Shown here one piece after another: positions 1 to 10,975 of a stretch of DNA of 64,000 nt. Under the pieces are notes generated by a model. It ran no database searches. It was given only the letters and a program-made list of their open reading frames with translations, and was not told where the DNA came from. Location: the NCBI GenBank assembly GCA_964019695.1, contig OZ026530.1:42207716-42271715 (forward strand), written 5' to 3'. Each line of letters starts with the position of its first letter. Within the stretch, counting starts at the first letter, position 1. The position numbers and the translations under genes were made by a program. The DNA is from Loripinus fragilis. Taxonomy: Eukaryota; Mollusca; Bivalvia; Lucinida; Lucinidae.

Positions 1-480
1 ATGACATCACTTAACGTTGTTAATGACGTTCTGACGTCAACACCATTGTGTTAATATATGAGGCTAATACAAAGACGCTAGTAACAATATTTCAAGAATG
101 CTCCATTTTTCTGTATATTTGATGTGTATGCAATTGCATAGACTGCACAAATAGCCCACATACGCACATCTCGTGTTTACAAAAGCATTTGAAATGAGGT
201 ACCCTGTTTTAAAGGATGTGTGTAGTCCATATGCACAGCTGTTGCCATGGCAACATATATTATATGTATCACTTAATTTTATCAGAACAATTTGCGCATT
301 TGATTGTATTACATGTTAAAAGCAATTTGACTCTACTGTAAAAACATGCAAAATCTTGAAAATTTAGATGTTTTTGAAATTTTGATTACACAAAAACTGT
401 TAAAATGCCCAAAGGACCCTTTTGTCAGATCTGCGCTCATATGTAAGATCCTCTTTTTAACTGTATAGAGATAAAACCAA
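1..480. other. Intronic or 3' sequence without recognisable gene
   Basis: Contains TGACGTCA-type motifs in the first 50 bases that recur at 1800-1900 and 6180-6300, so it is part of a dispersed repeat. Nothing coding was seen. Confidence 0.5.
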
Positions 481-486
481 TGTTAC

Positions 487-668
487 CTGATATGTGGCGC
501 TGAATCCATGTGACTGAATGACGTTCTCGGCAGAGACAAAATCTGACTGGTACTCGAGTCAGATGGAGACATATTGCTCTTGTCCGTATCAGAAATATCT
601 TCCAACTCGGATTTTTGACCCAGAATATCCTTATGCACAGCATTAGCCTCCGAGAAAGCCTTTGGATC
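487..668 (-). pseudogene. Partial copy of exon 3 tail and donor
   Basis: About 180 bp matching the last part of the exon at 1301-1767 (DPKAFSEANAVHKDILGQKS … SFSHMDSAPHIR) plus the donor ATATCAG|GTAACA and about 30 bases of intron (ACTGTATAGAGATA). Roughly ten substitutions; the frame is still open. The 5' half and acceptor are missing; upstream sequence instead is palindromic repeat DNA (697-840). It could act as an alternative terminal exon only if a new acceptor were used. Confidence 0.85.
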
Positions 669-696
669 AATTTTAAAGTCATGTGATATATAGAGT

Positions 697-840
697 CTAA
701 TATCGGTGCTCCTGTATTATTGAATTTATTAAACTTGCTGGGAAAAATATTAAATGCTCGGTAAGCCGCGCATTTTGATCTTTCTTCAACTTGTTTAATA
801 AATTCAATAAAACAGGAGTACATATGTAAGATCCTCTTTT
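697..840. repeat. Palindromic MITE-like element (copy 1)
   Basis: Left arm CTCCTGTATTATTGAATTTA and right arm TAAATTCAATAAAACAGGAG form an inverted repeat around a ~70-base loop. A related copy is at 6350-6480 and a half copy at 6070-6165. It lies immediately upstream of the copied exon tail at 487-668. Confidence 0.75.
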
Positions 841-1300
841 TAAGGCCAGAATTTTTTTATTAGTCGATTTACGAACCCTCCTACTGTAATTTTCCGGAAA
901 GTAGGAAAAAAATAATATTTAATTCCTAGAGATTTTTTTTTTTATTTTATCTGCCGACTCTAAATATTAATTGTTTGGTTGAAAAAAATAATATTTTTTT
1001 GAGGTTCTGTCTGTGCATTTTTGACAGTGACATGGTTAAAAGTGATTGTCCTGTCCAGATTTTTAGGAAAATGATGAAATATTTAAAGATTACCCTACTA
1101 GTTTTACTGTTTTTCTGGAGATATTAAAGAAAAAATAAGAAAAAAAAAACTCTGAAAAAAAAAAGAAAGCTCTGAATTTCAGAGCTTTCTTATTTGTTTT
1201 TTTTTCGTCCCCCCGACCCTAGATCTGAAAAAAAATTCCCATTAATCAACTTATAAAAAAAATCTGGCCTAACTGTATAGAGATATGAAAAATCTGTTAC

Positions 1301-1767
1301 CTGATATGTGACGCTGAATCCATGTGACTGAATGACGTTCTCGGCGGAGACAAAATCTGACTCGTACTCGAGTCAGAAGGAGACATATTGCTCTCGTCTG
1401 TATCAGAAATATCTTCCAACTCGGATTTTTGACCCAGTATATCCTTATGCACAGCATGAGCCTCCGAGAAAGCCTTTGGATCAGCCTCAATGGCCGCATT
1501 TGCCAACGCCTGTAGTCCATACGCTGGTACCGTGGATGCCGACGAATTAGAATGCACCGGCGCACTGGATATAGTTCTTGCAACTGTTTTTGTTTCATTA
1601 GATTCTCGTGACTTTTTAGTCGACAAGTTTAACAAGACCGAGTCTATACTTGGTAACTGGCCACGGGACTGCGTGGCGGAGGCCGATGGCAAGTTTGCCG
1701 ACGTAGAATTGGAAGAGGATGCCGGTGTGGACTGGTTATTATCTGTCCTTGGGAAAAGAGATCGATC
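1301..1767 (-). CDS. Unrecognised Ser-rich protein, third coding exon
   Basis: Minus-strand exon with acceptor TTTAATTTTTTACAG and donor ATATCAG|GTAACA. It is 467 nt, entering in phase 0 (matching exon 2) and leaving in phase 2. It encodes DRSLFPRTDNNQSTPASSSN, then a Ser/Thr-rich segment with QLPSIDSVLLNLSTKK, YGLQALANAAIEADPKAF and an acidic patch SELEDISDTDESNMSPSDSS that looks like a casein kinase 2 target. The protein looks like the disordered N-terminal part of a regulatory protein, but no family was recognised. Further exons must lie left of the window; the three exons give at least 364 residues. Confidence 0.78.
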
Positions 1768-1784
1768 CTGTAAAAAATTAAATC

Positions 1785-2060
1785 AGATTTATCGTATGAC
1801 GTTAGTGTTATTCAGTGTATAACGTCATGTCATAATAATGTTATGACCACACTTTATATAACACTTTCGGCAGGAACAAGTAACGTCATGACGACGTCCA
1901 TTACAACAATGCATCTTTTATTGAAATAAACAAACTTTGAAGGCGATAAAATCGCATTAAAAAGGTCATATGATAAACAGAATCTTACACTCACGGTCAT
2001 TTCACTTGAAATTTATTCATATGAAATGATCATGAGTGTAAGATGCTCTACATACAGAAT
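1785..2060. repeat. Dispersed repeat with TGACGTC motifs and a terminal palindrome
   Basis: Shares GTCATATGATAAACAGAATC and AACGT/CGTCATG motifs with 6180-6350. It ends in a hairpin from CTTACACTCACGGTCATTTC to GAAATGATCATGAGTGTAAG (1983-2042). Possibly a longer version of the palindromic family above. Confidence 0.6.
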
Positions 2061-2579
2061 TACTGCTATTTTTCAGTCACAGTGGATATGGTATTAGCGG
2101 TAATGGCATAAACTCTTTCCTTGCTAACCGCAACTATTTTTGTCTGCTGATAACCTTTGCTAACAGTTTGGGACCAAATCAGGACCAATGTTCTATCAGT
2201 CCTGATCTGGATCCAAATCGTTTAACACTCTGATAGTGTTCCTGAAGGTGTTTTTTTGAAAACATTTATTTTGAAAAAAAGTCAACAGCCGACAACAAAA
2301 GCATAGAATATTAATTAAGAAAATTGTGAATTAACTAGGAGGACATCTTCTCTATGGTACTGCAACAAAGTCAACAACTTGGAATCACCATGCAACCAGG
2401 CCTTCCATCAAACGAGTTAATCCAAGCCATTGTGGTTTAAAGATTTTCAAAGTGTCCACAGTGACAGCCATCTTAAATACAGTATAGTGAGCTTCAATGG
2501 CTCAAACTCTTAAGGCCCATTCACCTTGGCTGGCTAGAACTATCATCATGGTCCCTACATAATCCCTACATAATCCATC

Positions 2580-2820
2580 CTGGAACATATGTTTTGGGTG
2601 CTCAAAAGAACCGTCTAATTGAGATGCTTCTTTTGAGTACCCACAACATATGTTTTGGTTGAGAAATAAGAAAATTATTTTTTTTGGTACGCACTCTTTG
2701 GTTGGTTGGTTGGTTTTGTTGCTTTACGTCCCAAGTCAACAGCTATGGTCATTGCAGGACGGTCAGTTCACTTAACCATACCTTTTTTTTTTTGCACTCT
2801 TAGCTTTAGGCCTGATTACG
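2580..2820. mobile_element. Hairpin element, interrupted by a SINE tail
   Basis: This is one of about 20 copies of a hairpin element defined by an AAGAACCGTCTCATTGAGAC stem, CATATGTT arms and GAGAAATAAGAAAAT next to one end (end B), with TTTAGATAAAC at the other (end A). Here the hairpin and end B are present. A SINE tail (2698-2785) separates the hairpin from the terminal GCACTCTTAGCTTTAGGCCT. Confidence 0.75.
2698..2785 (-). mobile_element. SINE family B, 3' tail fragment
   Basis: Only the tail (GCTTTACGTCCCAAGTCAAC … GGACGGTCAGTTCACTTAAC) is present, inserted into a hairpin element. Confidence 0.75.
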
Positions 2821-2994
2821 CTCGTAGAGGTAGATATTCTTAGGGGAAAAGCCAAAATCTTATCATATAGTCTAACCTATGAATAAATATGTAATCTGCG
2901 TTGGAAAAGTGGATACCATTGGGCTCTAAACAACACTTATTTTTAACCTTAAACTTGAATAATTCTAGTTTTCTTACTTCTTGTCTAAAACCTA

Positions 2995-3085
2995 TGATGT
3001 GGGTACTCGTTGGAAGCATCTCAGTGAGACAGTTTCAATGAGCACTTGAGCACACCAAATGTTTTCGCAGCGAAATAAGGAAGCT
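2995..3085. repeat. Degenerate hairpin element
   Basis: GTGGGTACTCGTTGG, CATCTCAGTGAGACAG and GAGCACACCAAATGTT follow the hairpin family order, but the stem is decayed. Confidence 0.5.
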
Positions 3086-3415
3086 ATCTATTTTTTTGTT
3101 GGACAAAAGTGTTTCATCTTTGCCTGGGATAATTGATCAATGATTGATTGAAACCTATAAGTATATGCTGTAGGCAAAGTGTGTTCAATTTTACATTTTT
3201 CCGTCAGCCAGACATTTTTTAGATTTCCCTCACTAATGGAATCTCTAATCCCGTTTCAATCCTGTAGACTCACTGCAGGATTGTGCCGAGAGACTTTTGA
3301 TATGGTGAGAAGCCATGGAGAAAACAGGATTGATGGTAAAGGTAATGATCTGCTGTACAGAGCTCTGGTGGTCGAGTTCCCATGTGCTGCCTGTCGGTGT
3401 GGGCAAGAACAGCAT

Positions 3416-3619
3416 CTTTGTTTGTTTGATTTGATTCTTTACGTCCCATCAACAATCTTTCAGTTAAACAGGGACGGGTCATCCTGGCTTGAACCAGTAC
3501 TACGCTAGGATAAATGTGTCTTGCTCAAGGACCACAACACAGTGACGCCGGTGAAGCTCGAACCCACAGCCCCTCGGTCTCGAGTCAAGCACTCTTCCAC
3601 TGAGCCACTGCGCTCCTGA
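3416..3619 (-). mobile_element. tRNA-derived SINE, family A
   Basis: Reverse-oriented SINE: head CAGTGGCTCAGTGGAAGAGT (A box), GGTTCGAGC-type B box, then a body with GAGCAAGACACATTTATCC and a 3' end GATGGGACGTAAAGAATCAA. It is not a tRNA gene because it lacks a foldable 3' half and is dispersed. Other copies are at 14105, 39638, 40995, 41211 and 56727. Confidence 0.85.
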
Positions 3620-3837
3620 GAACAGCATCTACTGCAATGGCTGTAAACACTGGGGTGATTAAAGACATGCAGTGGGCTCCAACAACTGACGCCCTATCCA
3701 GATTATACATGTATATGCAGGTTTGCAAGGTGCAGGGGATGCAGACCCCTTAGTGAAGTTTAGGTCGGACCTGATTAGCTTGAGGTCGAAACAACTGTTT
3801 ACCATATCAATAGTCTTCTACGGACTCCATGACACTA

Positions 3838-4625
3838 AACTCGATTTTTTATGTTTTTCACATTGATTTTCGGCGATAACTTTTTTATTATTGATTTTAG
3901 TAAACTGTGTTCGCGATGAAAGTTGCAGAGAAAAATAAGCGCCAACTTCTCCAAGCGGTTCCTAAATCATAGATGCTGCAATTAACTCTGCGCATAGATG
4001 CACTCTTTGAGCATTTTAAGCAAAGCGCAAATAAATTAAGTCAAATATGTCAGTCAAAAAGTTACATTGCACCGCCCCGATTCAATAAGAAAGACGATGG
4101 ATGGCTTGTTCAAATATATATTGGAAATCGCGCCTGATTCGCCCGTGCGTTAAGCTAGTTGGGTCATCTCGAAACTGTCCGTTTATGAGCACGTGCATAA
4201 GAGGAAAATGGTGCGTAATGCGATATCAGCTTCTGTACCTACAAATGATCATGCTCATAGTAGATTCTGAATATGCACGGTACATTCTGAGTCTACATAC
4301 GACGGGATTATGCTATTAACAGCCATTGAATAACTGTATATACGCACCCTGCGAATATTCTTTTGAGACGAACCCTTTCTGTCACGCCTCTATGAAATTT
4401 ACCTGTCAATAAAAGACTTATAAATTTTGGCTGAATTCAATTTATTGCAAAAGCTTCATATATGTACACAAAAATCTGTTTGTGCCACAAACTTCAGGCC
4501 ACTTGGAGAAATCAGCGCTAATTTTTCTCTACAACTTTCATTGCGAACACAATTTGCTAAAATTAATAGTTAAAAAGTTATCGCCGAAAATCAATGTGAA
4601 AAACATAAAAAATGGACTTTAGCAA
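3838..4625. mobile_element. TIR element of about 790 bp
   Basis: The ends are long inverted repeats. At the left, TTTTTTATGTTTTTCACATT, GGCGATAACTTTTT and TTCGCGATGAAAGTTGCAGA; at the right, the inverse order from TCTACAACTTTCATTGCGAA to AATGTGAAAAACATAAAAAA. Arms are about 120 bp. The interior has no recognised transposase, so it is probably non-autonomous. Confidence 0.8.
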
Positions 4626-4835
4626 CTATTTCAAGCTGGCAACCCTAACCGAGAAATCGGGAGCTACATGAGGTTTTAATGACTTTTCTCGCACGTGTAG
4701 ACTCTAAAAATGCCCACCCCCATCTTTGTGAAAGGTAATGATTCTAATAAACACCCCTCTAATAGAACTTTTACTGTACATGAGCTCTTATGAAAAATTC
4801 TATATTGAGGCCTACAGATAAATGTGCTTAACTGA

Positions 4836-5005
4836 AAATTATTTTTCTTATTTCTCAATAAAAACATATGTTGTGGGTACTCAAAAGAACAGTCTCAATG
4901 AGACGGTTCTTTTTAGAACCCAAAACACATGTTTACATTGCTGGGTAAGAAAATAATTACAATTTTATACTCAAACATTTTGTTTATATCTAAACCTATG
5001 TGTAT
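4836..5005. mobile_element. Hairpin element beside copied exon 2 tail
   Basis: Full order B end, hairpin, A end: CTTATTTCTCAATAAAAACA, AAGAACAGTCTCAATGAGAC, GGTAAGAAAATAATTACAAT, ATCTAAACCTATG. The A end points at the copied exon tail, about 9 bases from its donor. Confidence 0.85.
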
Positions 5006-5009
5006 TTAC

Positions 5010-5096
5010 CTGCATGTAGTTATAGCCATACTGTGAGAGAGAGAGTGCACTGCTCATAGAGTAGTTCAACGTTCTTCTATAGACGTCTCGCTGAGC
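5010..5096 (-). pseudogene. Partial copy of exon 2 tail and donor
   Basis: Matches the 3' part of the exon at 5257-5453, from the AGCGAGACGTC end to CTACATGCAG|GTAAAT, with substitutions and a small deletion that breaks the frame (GAGAGAGAG replaces the LTQQYY region). The donor GT is intact. It is followed within about 9 bases by the CATAGGTTTAGAT end of a hairpin element. Confidence 0.82.
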
Positions 5097-5102
5097 AAAA
5101 AA

Positions 5103-5250
5103 CCCTTTTTTCTTATTTCTCAACCAAAACATATGTTGTGGGTACTCAAAAGAACCGTCTCAATGAGACAGTTCTTTTGAGCACCCAAAACACATGTTTA
5201 CATTGCTGGGTAAGAAAATATTTACAATTTTACGCTAAAACATTTTTGGG
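5103..5250. mobile_element. Hairpin element beside exon 2 donor
   Basis: B end, hairpin and most of the A half up to TTTACGCTAAAACATTTTTG, which abuts the exon 2 donor at 5256. Confidence 0.85.
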
Positions 5251-5256
5251 TTTTAC

Positions 5257-5453
5257 CTGCATGTAGTTATAGCCATACTGTGAGAGATAATATTGCTGAG
5301 TTAGGGCACTGCTCATGGAGTAGTTCAACATCCTTCTGTAGACGTCTCGCTGAGCCTCTAATGACGACGCTGCCAACGACCCTTCGGAATCGGCATCAGT
5401 TTTCTGTCCAGCCTGTGACGATGCCAATACAGCAGCTATCTGACTGGTGGCAG
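5257..5453 (-). CDS. Unrecognised protein, second coding exon
   Basis: Minus-strand exon with acceptor ACATTTTTTTTCAG and donor ATGCAG|GTAAAA. It is 197 nt, entering in phase 1 and leaving in phase 0. It encodes ATSQIAAVLASSQAGQ, KTDADSEGSLAASSLEAQ, RDVYRRMLNYSMSSALTQQ and YYLSQYGYNYMQ. The second half looks helical and aromatic. The exon is bracketed on both sides by the same hairpin repeat with the same end facing the exon (5103-5250 and 5481-5667). A copy of its 3' end and donor lies further along the intron at 5010-5096. Confidence 0.8.
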
Positions 5454-5480
5454 CTGAAAAAAAATGTTTCAAAAATACAT

Positions 5481-5667
5481 AGGTTTAGATAAACAAATAA
5501 TTTCAGCGTAAAATTGTAAATATTTTCTTACCCTTAATTTTTAGTATTTGTTTTGGGTGCTCAAAAGAACCGTCTCATCGAGACGGTTCTTTTGAGTACC
5601 CACAACATGTTTTGGTTGAGAAATAAGAAAATCAATTTTAACAACACACTCTTATCTAGGGGCTTGA
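5481..5667. mobile_element. Hairpin element beside exon 2 acceptor
   Basis: Begins ATAGGTTTAGATAAACAAAT (A end) 28 bases from the exon, then CAGCGTAAAATTGTAAATAT, the stem AAGAACCGTCTCATCGAGAC, GAGAAATAAGAAAATC and CACACTCTTATCTAGG (B end). Confidence 0.88.
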
Positions 5668-6349
5668 ATATATCCATGGGTTAAAGTTGAAAAGTTCCAA
5701 ACTCCTGAACTTGCAAAATTCTGTTCAAATTCAACCCTTAAAACTTGTATTACATATGCCTACACATTATCAACTCGTCAAATGATCAATTGTAAATAGA
5801 TACTTGCATTGTTCTGCCAATCAATTTTATAGAAGGGGATGTCCTCAAAATATTGTGAGACAATATTATAAAACAAGGGACAGGTGATGAAAACATAGAG
5901 AAGCAGATACAAATTTCTTGGGACAATGTCTCGCTGAACTCAAACAAAGTGGGATATTTGAAAATTTTGTGTCAAATGTGAAAATGCAGACTTGGCAGAA
6001 CAATGTACATGTTTATGAAAACTGAAAATCTTATAATCTGCCTGATTCAGCATTTTGAGGCTGACTTTCTATGGCAAGTCTCGTATTTTATCTCTTTTCC
6101 TCAACTCATTTTAATAAATTCAATAAACATATAAGCACTCATGTAAGATCCTCTATATCTCATATCACATCGCGTCTGGGAGTGAATTAACGCCATGCAA
6201 TAAAATCGATAAACCACTAGTGTTTTATAGATTTACGGGAAACGTTATGACGTCCATAACAACATTGCGCACATAATGACAAAATTATTACGTTTAAACG
6301 CAGAAATGAGATTTCAAAGTATTTGTCATATGATAAATAGAATCTAACA

Positions 6350-6480
6350 TTCGCTCTCTTGTATTATTGAATTTATTAAACTCGTTGGGAAAAAGCAAGC
6401 CTCGCATTTTATCTCTTTTCCTCAACTCGTTTTAATAAATTCAATGAAACATGAGCACTCATGTAAGATCCTCTATATAT
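6350..6480. repeat. Palindromic MITE-like element (copy 2)
   Basis: Same family as 697-840, with TCTTGTATTATTGAATTTAT and the inverse TAAATTCAATGAAACATGAG, ending in the shared motif ATGTAAGATCCTCTATAT. A half copy precedes it at 6070-6165. Confidence 0.7.
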
Positions 6481-6536
6481 CAGGTACTTACCCTGTGAGA
6501 TAAGACACTTAAATGTTTGTCATATTCTGATTTGCC

Positions 6537-8922
6537 ATTGAGGAAGCCAGCTTAGTTGGCTTTGTCTCCTCCCATAAGGCCAAATATAAAAATAAGTGTG
6601 TTTCTGGTATCATGGTCATGGTTTTGCTATTGAGGAAGTCAGCTGAGTTGTCATTGTCTCCTCCCATAAGGCCAAACATAAAAATAAGTGTGTTTCTGGT
6701 ATCATGGTCATGGTTTTGCTATTGAGGAAGCCAGCTGAGTTGTCATTGTCTCCTCCCATAAGGCCAAATATAAAAATAAGTGTGTTTCTGGTATCATGGT
6801 CATGGTTTTGCTATTGAGGAAGCCAGCTGAGTTGTCATTGTCTCCTCCCATAAGGCCAAATATAAAAATAAGTGTGTTTCTGGTATCATGGTCATGGTTT
6901 TGCTATTGAGGAAGCCAGCTGAGTTGTCATTGTCTCCTCCCATAAGGCCAAATATAAAAATAAGTGTGTTTCTGGTATCATGGTCATGGTTTTGCTATTG
7001 AGGAAGCCAGCTGAGTTGTCATTGTCTCCTCCCATAAGGCCAAATATAAAAATAAGTGTGTTTCTGGTATCGTGGTCATGGTTTTGCTATTGAGGAAGCC
7101 AGCTGAGTTGTCATTGTCTCCTCCCATAAGGCCAAATATAAAAATAAGTGTGTTTCTGGTATCATGGTCATGGTTTTGCTATTGAGGAAGCCAGCTGAGT
7201 TGTCATTGTCTCCTCCCATAAGGCCAAATATAAAAATAAGTGTGTTTCTGGTATCATGGTCATGGTTTTGCTATTGAGGAAGCCAGCTGAGTTGTCATTG
7301 TCTCATTCCATAAGGCCAAATATAAAAATAAGTGTGTTTCTGGTATCATGGTCATGGTTTTGCTATTGAGGAAGCCAGCTGAGTTGTCATTGTCTCCTCC
7401 CATAAGGCCAAATATAAAAATAAGTGTGTTTCTGGTATCATGGTCATGGTTTTGCTATTGAGGAAGCCAGCTGAGTTGTCATTGTCTCCTCCCATAAGGC
7501 CAAATATAAAAATAAGTGTGTTTCTGGTATCATGGTCATGGTTTTGCTATTGAGGAAGCCAGCTGAGTTGTCATTGTCTCCTCCCATAAGGCCAAATATA
7601 AAAATAAGTGTGTTTCTGGTATCATGGTCATGGTTTTGCTATTGAGGAAGCCAGCTGAGTTGTCATTGTCTCCTCCCATAAGGCCAAATATAAAAATAAG
7701 TGTGTTTCTGGTATCATGGTCATGGTTTTGCTATTGAGGAAGCCAGCTGAGTTGTCATTGTCTCCTCCCATAAGGCCAAATATAAAAATAAGTGTGTTTC
7801 TGGTATCATGGTCATGGTTTTGCTATTGAGGAAGCCAGCTGAGTTGTCATTGTCTCATTCCATAAGGCCAAATATAAAAATAAGTGTGTTTCTGGTATCA
7901 TGGTCATGGTTTTGCTATTGAGGAAGCCAGCTGAGTTGTCATTGTCTCCTCCCATAAGGCCAAATATAAAAATAAGTGTGTTTCTGGTATCATGGTCATG
8001 GTTTTGCTATTGAGGAAGCCAGCTGAGTTGTCATTGTCTCCTCCCATAAGGCCAAATATAAAAATAAATGTGTTTCTGGTATCATGGTCATGGTTTTGCT
8101 ATTGAGGAAGCCAGCTGAGTTGTCATTGTCTCCTCCCATAAGGCCAAATATAAAAATAAGTGTGTTTCTGGTATCATGGTCATGGTTTTGCTATTGAGGA
8201 AGCCAGCTGAGTTGTCATTTTCTCCTCCCATAAGGCCAAATATAAAAATAAGTGTGTTTCTGGTATCGTGGTCATGGTTTTGCTATTGAGGAAGCCAGCT
8301 GAGTTGTCATTGTCTCCTCCCATAAGGCCAAATATAAAAATAAGTGTGTTTCTGGTATCGTGGTCATGGTTTTGCTATTGAGGAAGCCAGCTTAGTTGGC
8401 TTTGTCTCCTCCCATAAGGCCAAATATAAAAATAAGTGTGTTTCTGGTATCATGGTCATGGTTTTGCTATTGAGGAAGCCAGCTGAGTTGTCATTGTCTC
8501 ATTCCATAAGGCCAAATATAAAAATAAGTGTGCTTCTGGTATCATGGTCATGGTTTTGCTATTGAGGAAGCCAGCTGAGTTGTCATTGTCTCCTCCCATA
8601 AGGCCAAATATAAAAATAAGTGTGTTTCTGGTATCATGGTCATGGTTTTGCTATTGAGGAAGCCAGCTGAGTTGTCATTGTCTCATTCCATAAGGCCAAA
8701 TATAAAAATAAGTGTGTTTCTGGTATCATGGTCATGGTTTTGCTATTGAGGAAGCCAGCTGAGTTGTCATTGTCTCCTCCCATAAGGCCAAATATAAAAA
8801 TAAGTGTGTTTCTGGTATCATGGTCATGGTTTTGCTATTGAGGAAGCCAGCTGAGTTGTCATTGTCTCATTCCATAAGGCCAAATATAAAAAATAAGTGT
8901 GTTTCTGGTATCATGGTAATGT
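6537..8922. repeat. 92-bp satellite array, 26 units
   Basis: Unit begins ATTGAGGAAGCCAGCTGAGT and passes through AAGGCCAAATATAAAAATAA and TTTCTGGTATCATGGTCATG. Unit starts fall exactly every 92 bp from 6537 to 8837. Variants are few and themselves patterned: CTCCTCC versus CTCATTCC, and GTATCATGG versus GTATCGTGG. The unit is not a multiple of three, so the open frames across it are meaningless. The GGCCAAATA…AAGTGTGTTT core resembles part of a dispersed repeat seen at 53210, 55210 and 57665. Confidence 0.97.
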
Positions 8923-8923
8923 T

Positions 8924-9245
8924 TGTTTTGTTGCTTTACGTTGCAAGTCAACAGCTATGGTCATGGCGGGACGGTCAGTTCACCTAACTACACTGTTTCC
9001 TGGGCAAGCTTGAACAAGGGGTTAACCAGTAATTTGCGTATATTTTCGCTTGTAACTGACAACATCCCTTCATGAATGATTCAGCGGAAGGGAAGAGAAT
9101 GACCGTAGAAATTATTTCATGATCAATCTCCACGAAAGTATGGGACTGGGCTGGGATCGAACTCGAGACCCCTGGATCTGCAGCCAGATTCGCATCTGTA
9201 GCCAGACACGTTACCGGCTGCACAACATGTAGCACATGGCCCAGT
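8924..9245 (-). mobile_element. tRNA-derived SINE, family B
   Basis: Reverse copy. Head (right side) has the A-box-like TAACGTGTCTGGCTACAGAT and a GTTCGATCCCAGCCCAGTCC B box; the body includes CATACTTTCGTGGAGATTGA and the tail CTTGACTTGCAACGTAAAGC. It directly terminates the 92-bp array. Other copies are at 40010 and 53667, with a tail at 2698. Confidence 0.85.
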
Positions 9246-9269
9246 AATCATGGCAATCGATCTAAAAAA

Positions 9270-9470
9270 TACATTTTTTTATTATTATTTTTCTTTCTGG
9301 AAAAATATCATTTTATGCATTTCGAAAAGCATTTGGCATAATTTTATGCATTTTAAAACTTTCAAAATGCAAATAATTATATTTTTTCCAGAAAAACTGA
9401 AAATATTCTAGGTTTCACCAGTAAATTTTAGTAGAGTTGGGTTACCCTTAGAGCACAGGAACTTTTTGAT
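9270..9470. repeat. Dispersed palindromic repeat (TGGAAAAA…GGTTACCC family)
   Basis: Inverted TTTCTGGAAAAATATCATTT and AAATGCAAATAATTATATTT segments followed by CTAGGTTTCACCAGTAAATT and GGGTTACCC. Related stretches lie at 41365-41470, 55030-55235 and 57530-57690. Confidence 0.7.
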
Positions 9471-9474
9471 TTTT

Positions 9475-10555
9475 TTAATGTACAATGTTCTACATTCCTC
9501 CCCAAGATTTATCCTTTCCTTCATCAGGGTTCATACAGGCAAGTTTGTGTAAAATTCAAGGACTTTTCAAGGATTTCTTAAAGACTTTTCTACTATTTTC
9601 AAGGACTGAAAACTTATGAAAAATACTGATTTACACATTAAAATTCTACTTCTGAAACGCTAGAGTCCATCACTAAAGATATTAGTTTAGAAAATTAGTA
9701 TTAAAGAATAAAATTGTAGTGCCTTTATTTGGTGCAGCATATGCGTAAAATAATCCAATATGGAGTTAATGAGATCCCTAGTTTTAGATAAATCTGGGTT
9801 TTGCAGGACAAGGTTTAAGAATCTGCCTTTTGGGGCCCCTAACCACCCCCCCCCCCCCCCCAAAAAAAAGCAGCTTATGGAATATGACTTGAAAAACCCA
9901 CCTGCGAAGTTGTCCCATGTATTTTTTAGTGCCTCAGGCTCATGCAGGTCAAGTTATTATTTTGAGGTTTTCTAAATGTTAACTCCAGCAACAACAAAAA
10001 ATTCGTAAACTTTATTTAATTTTGTACAAGGCAAGTGTCATGCATTAAGATATTGCAAAGACTGAACATATGGTACAAAGTTATCGGACACTCATTTTAA
10101 TAAATAACAATTTAGGTTCTGTGGAGCACTTCTATTTGCCCCTTCTGATCCTTGTGTGTCCAAAATGTCATCAAAATCAGTTCAGATCAGCCTGTCTGCC
10201 CTGTCATACTGCATACTATAGGCTCTGTACGCATAATGAAAGGCTATTTTTAGCAACACTACTTAATCACTGAGAAGCTATTAACATTATTCAAAATCAG
10301 CTGATCCTAATCCAGTTGTCTAATGGACTTACAGAGAAGATCCAGATCACACTGCTCCCTGGGGAGCCTGGGAGCAGTCTGATCTGGATACACCCTACTT
10401 TCTGACTTGATTTTGACAAAAAACTTACAGATATATATTAAATCGCTTTAAAATCCCAATGATGACACTGTTACACACAATTACTGTTTTATCACTAAGT
10501 AGACAGTTATAAACTTCACCGACCCAGATACGATTTCTGTCAAAACTTCCAATTT
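9475..10555. other. Non-coding stretch with repeat fragments
   Basis: Holds a CAGGGTTCATACAGGC end related to the element at 45924, a C tract at 9847, and a hairpin CCAGATCACACTGCTCCC … GGGAGCAGTCTGATCTGG at 10339. No gene seen. Confidence 0.5.
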
Positions 10556-10606
10556 CCTTGTTTCACAACCAAAACGCATGTTGTGGGTACTCATTTTAAT
10601 CGTCAC
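10556..10606. repeat. Truncated hairpin element
   Basis: TTTCACAACCAAAACGCATG TTGTGGGTACTC: only the B-side arm remains. Confidence 0.55.
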
Positions 10607-10799
10607 GCCAAGAGATTTCACATGAGCGCCATGGTTTACATTAATACTCAGAAATATAGAAGAAATTGGCGCTGTTTGATAAAAAAAGATTTCTCATCTG
10701 AAGTTGCCTATCTACTTGGTGAGGCTAATCAATCAAACAACTTCCTTAATTAATTGATGACAACATCCCTAATAGCCTAAGATCAAAGGTCCAGATAAG

Positions 10800-10975
10800 T
10801 AAACACTTTCAGCGTAAATTTTCAATAATTACTTGCCCATCAGCCTAAACATATGTTTTGGGTGATCAAAAGAACCGTCTCATTGAGACGGTTCTTTTGA
10901 GTACCCACAACATACCTTTTGATTGAGAAATAAGAAAAATAATTTATAATTATCCCCCATTATCTGGGGGCCAGG
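10800..10975. mobile_element. Hairpin element
   Basis: A-end fragment (TTTCAGCGTAAATTTTCAAT), stem AAGAACCGTCTCATTGAGAC and B end GAGAAATAAGAAAAATAATT. No exon is recognised next to it. Confidence 0.85.

Noticed and set aside
437..823. Minus-strand ORF of 128 codons over the exon 3 copy
   Set aside because: It is in a different frame from the real exon and partly encodes palindromic repeat; the same off-frame peptide appears over the true exon at 1269-1598.
1490..1822. Plus-strand ORF over the third exon of the left gene
   Set aside because: Antisense shadow; it crosses the minus-strand acceptor and continues into repeat DNA.
6537..8922. Regular 92-bp repeats as a CRISPR array
   Set aside because: The whole unit is repeated with no variable spacers, and the surroundings are a eukaryotic intron. 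It is a satellite.
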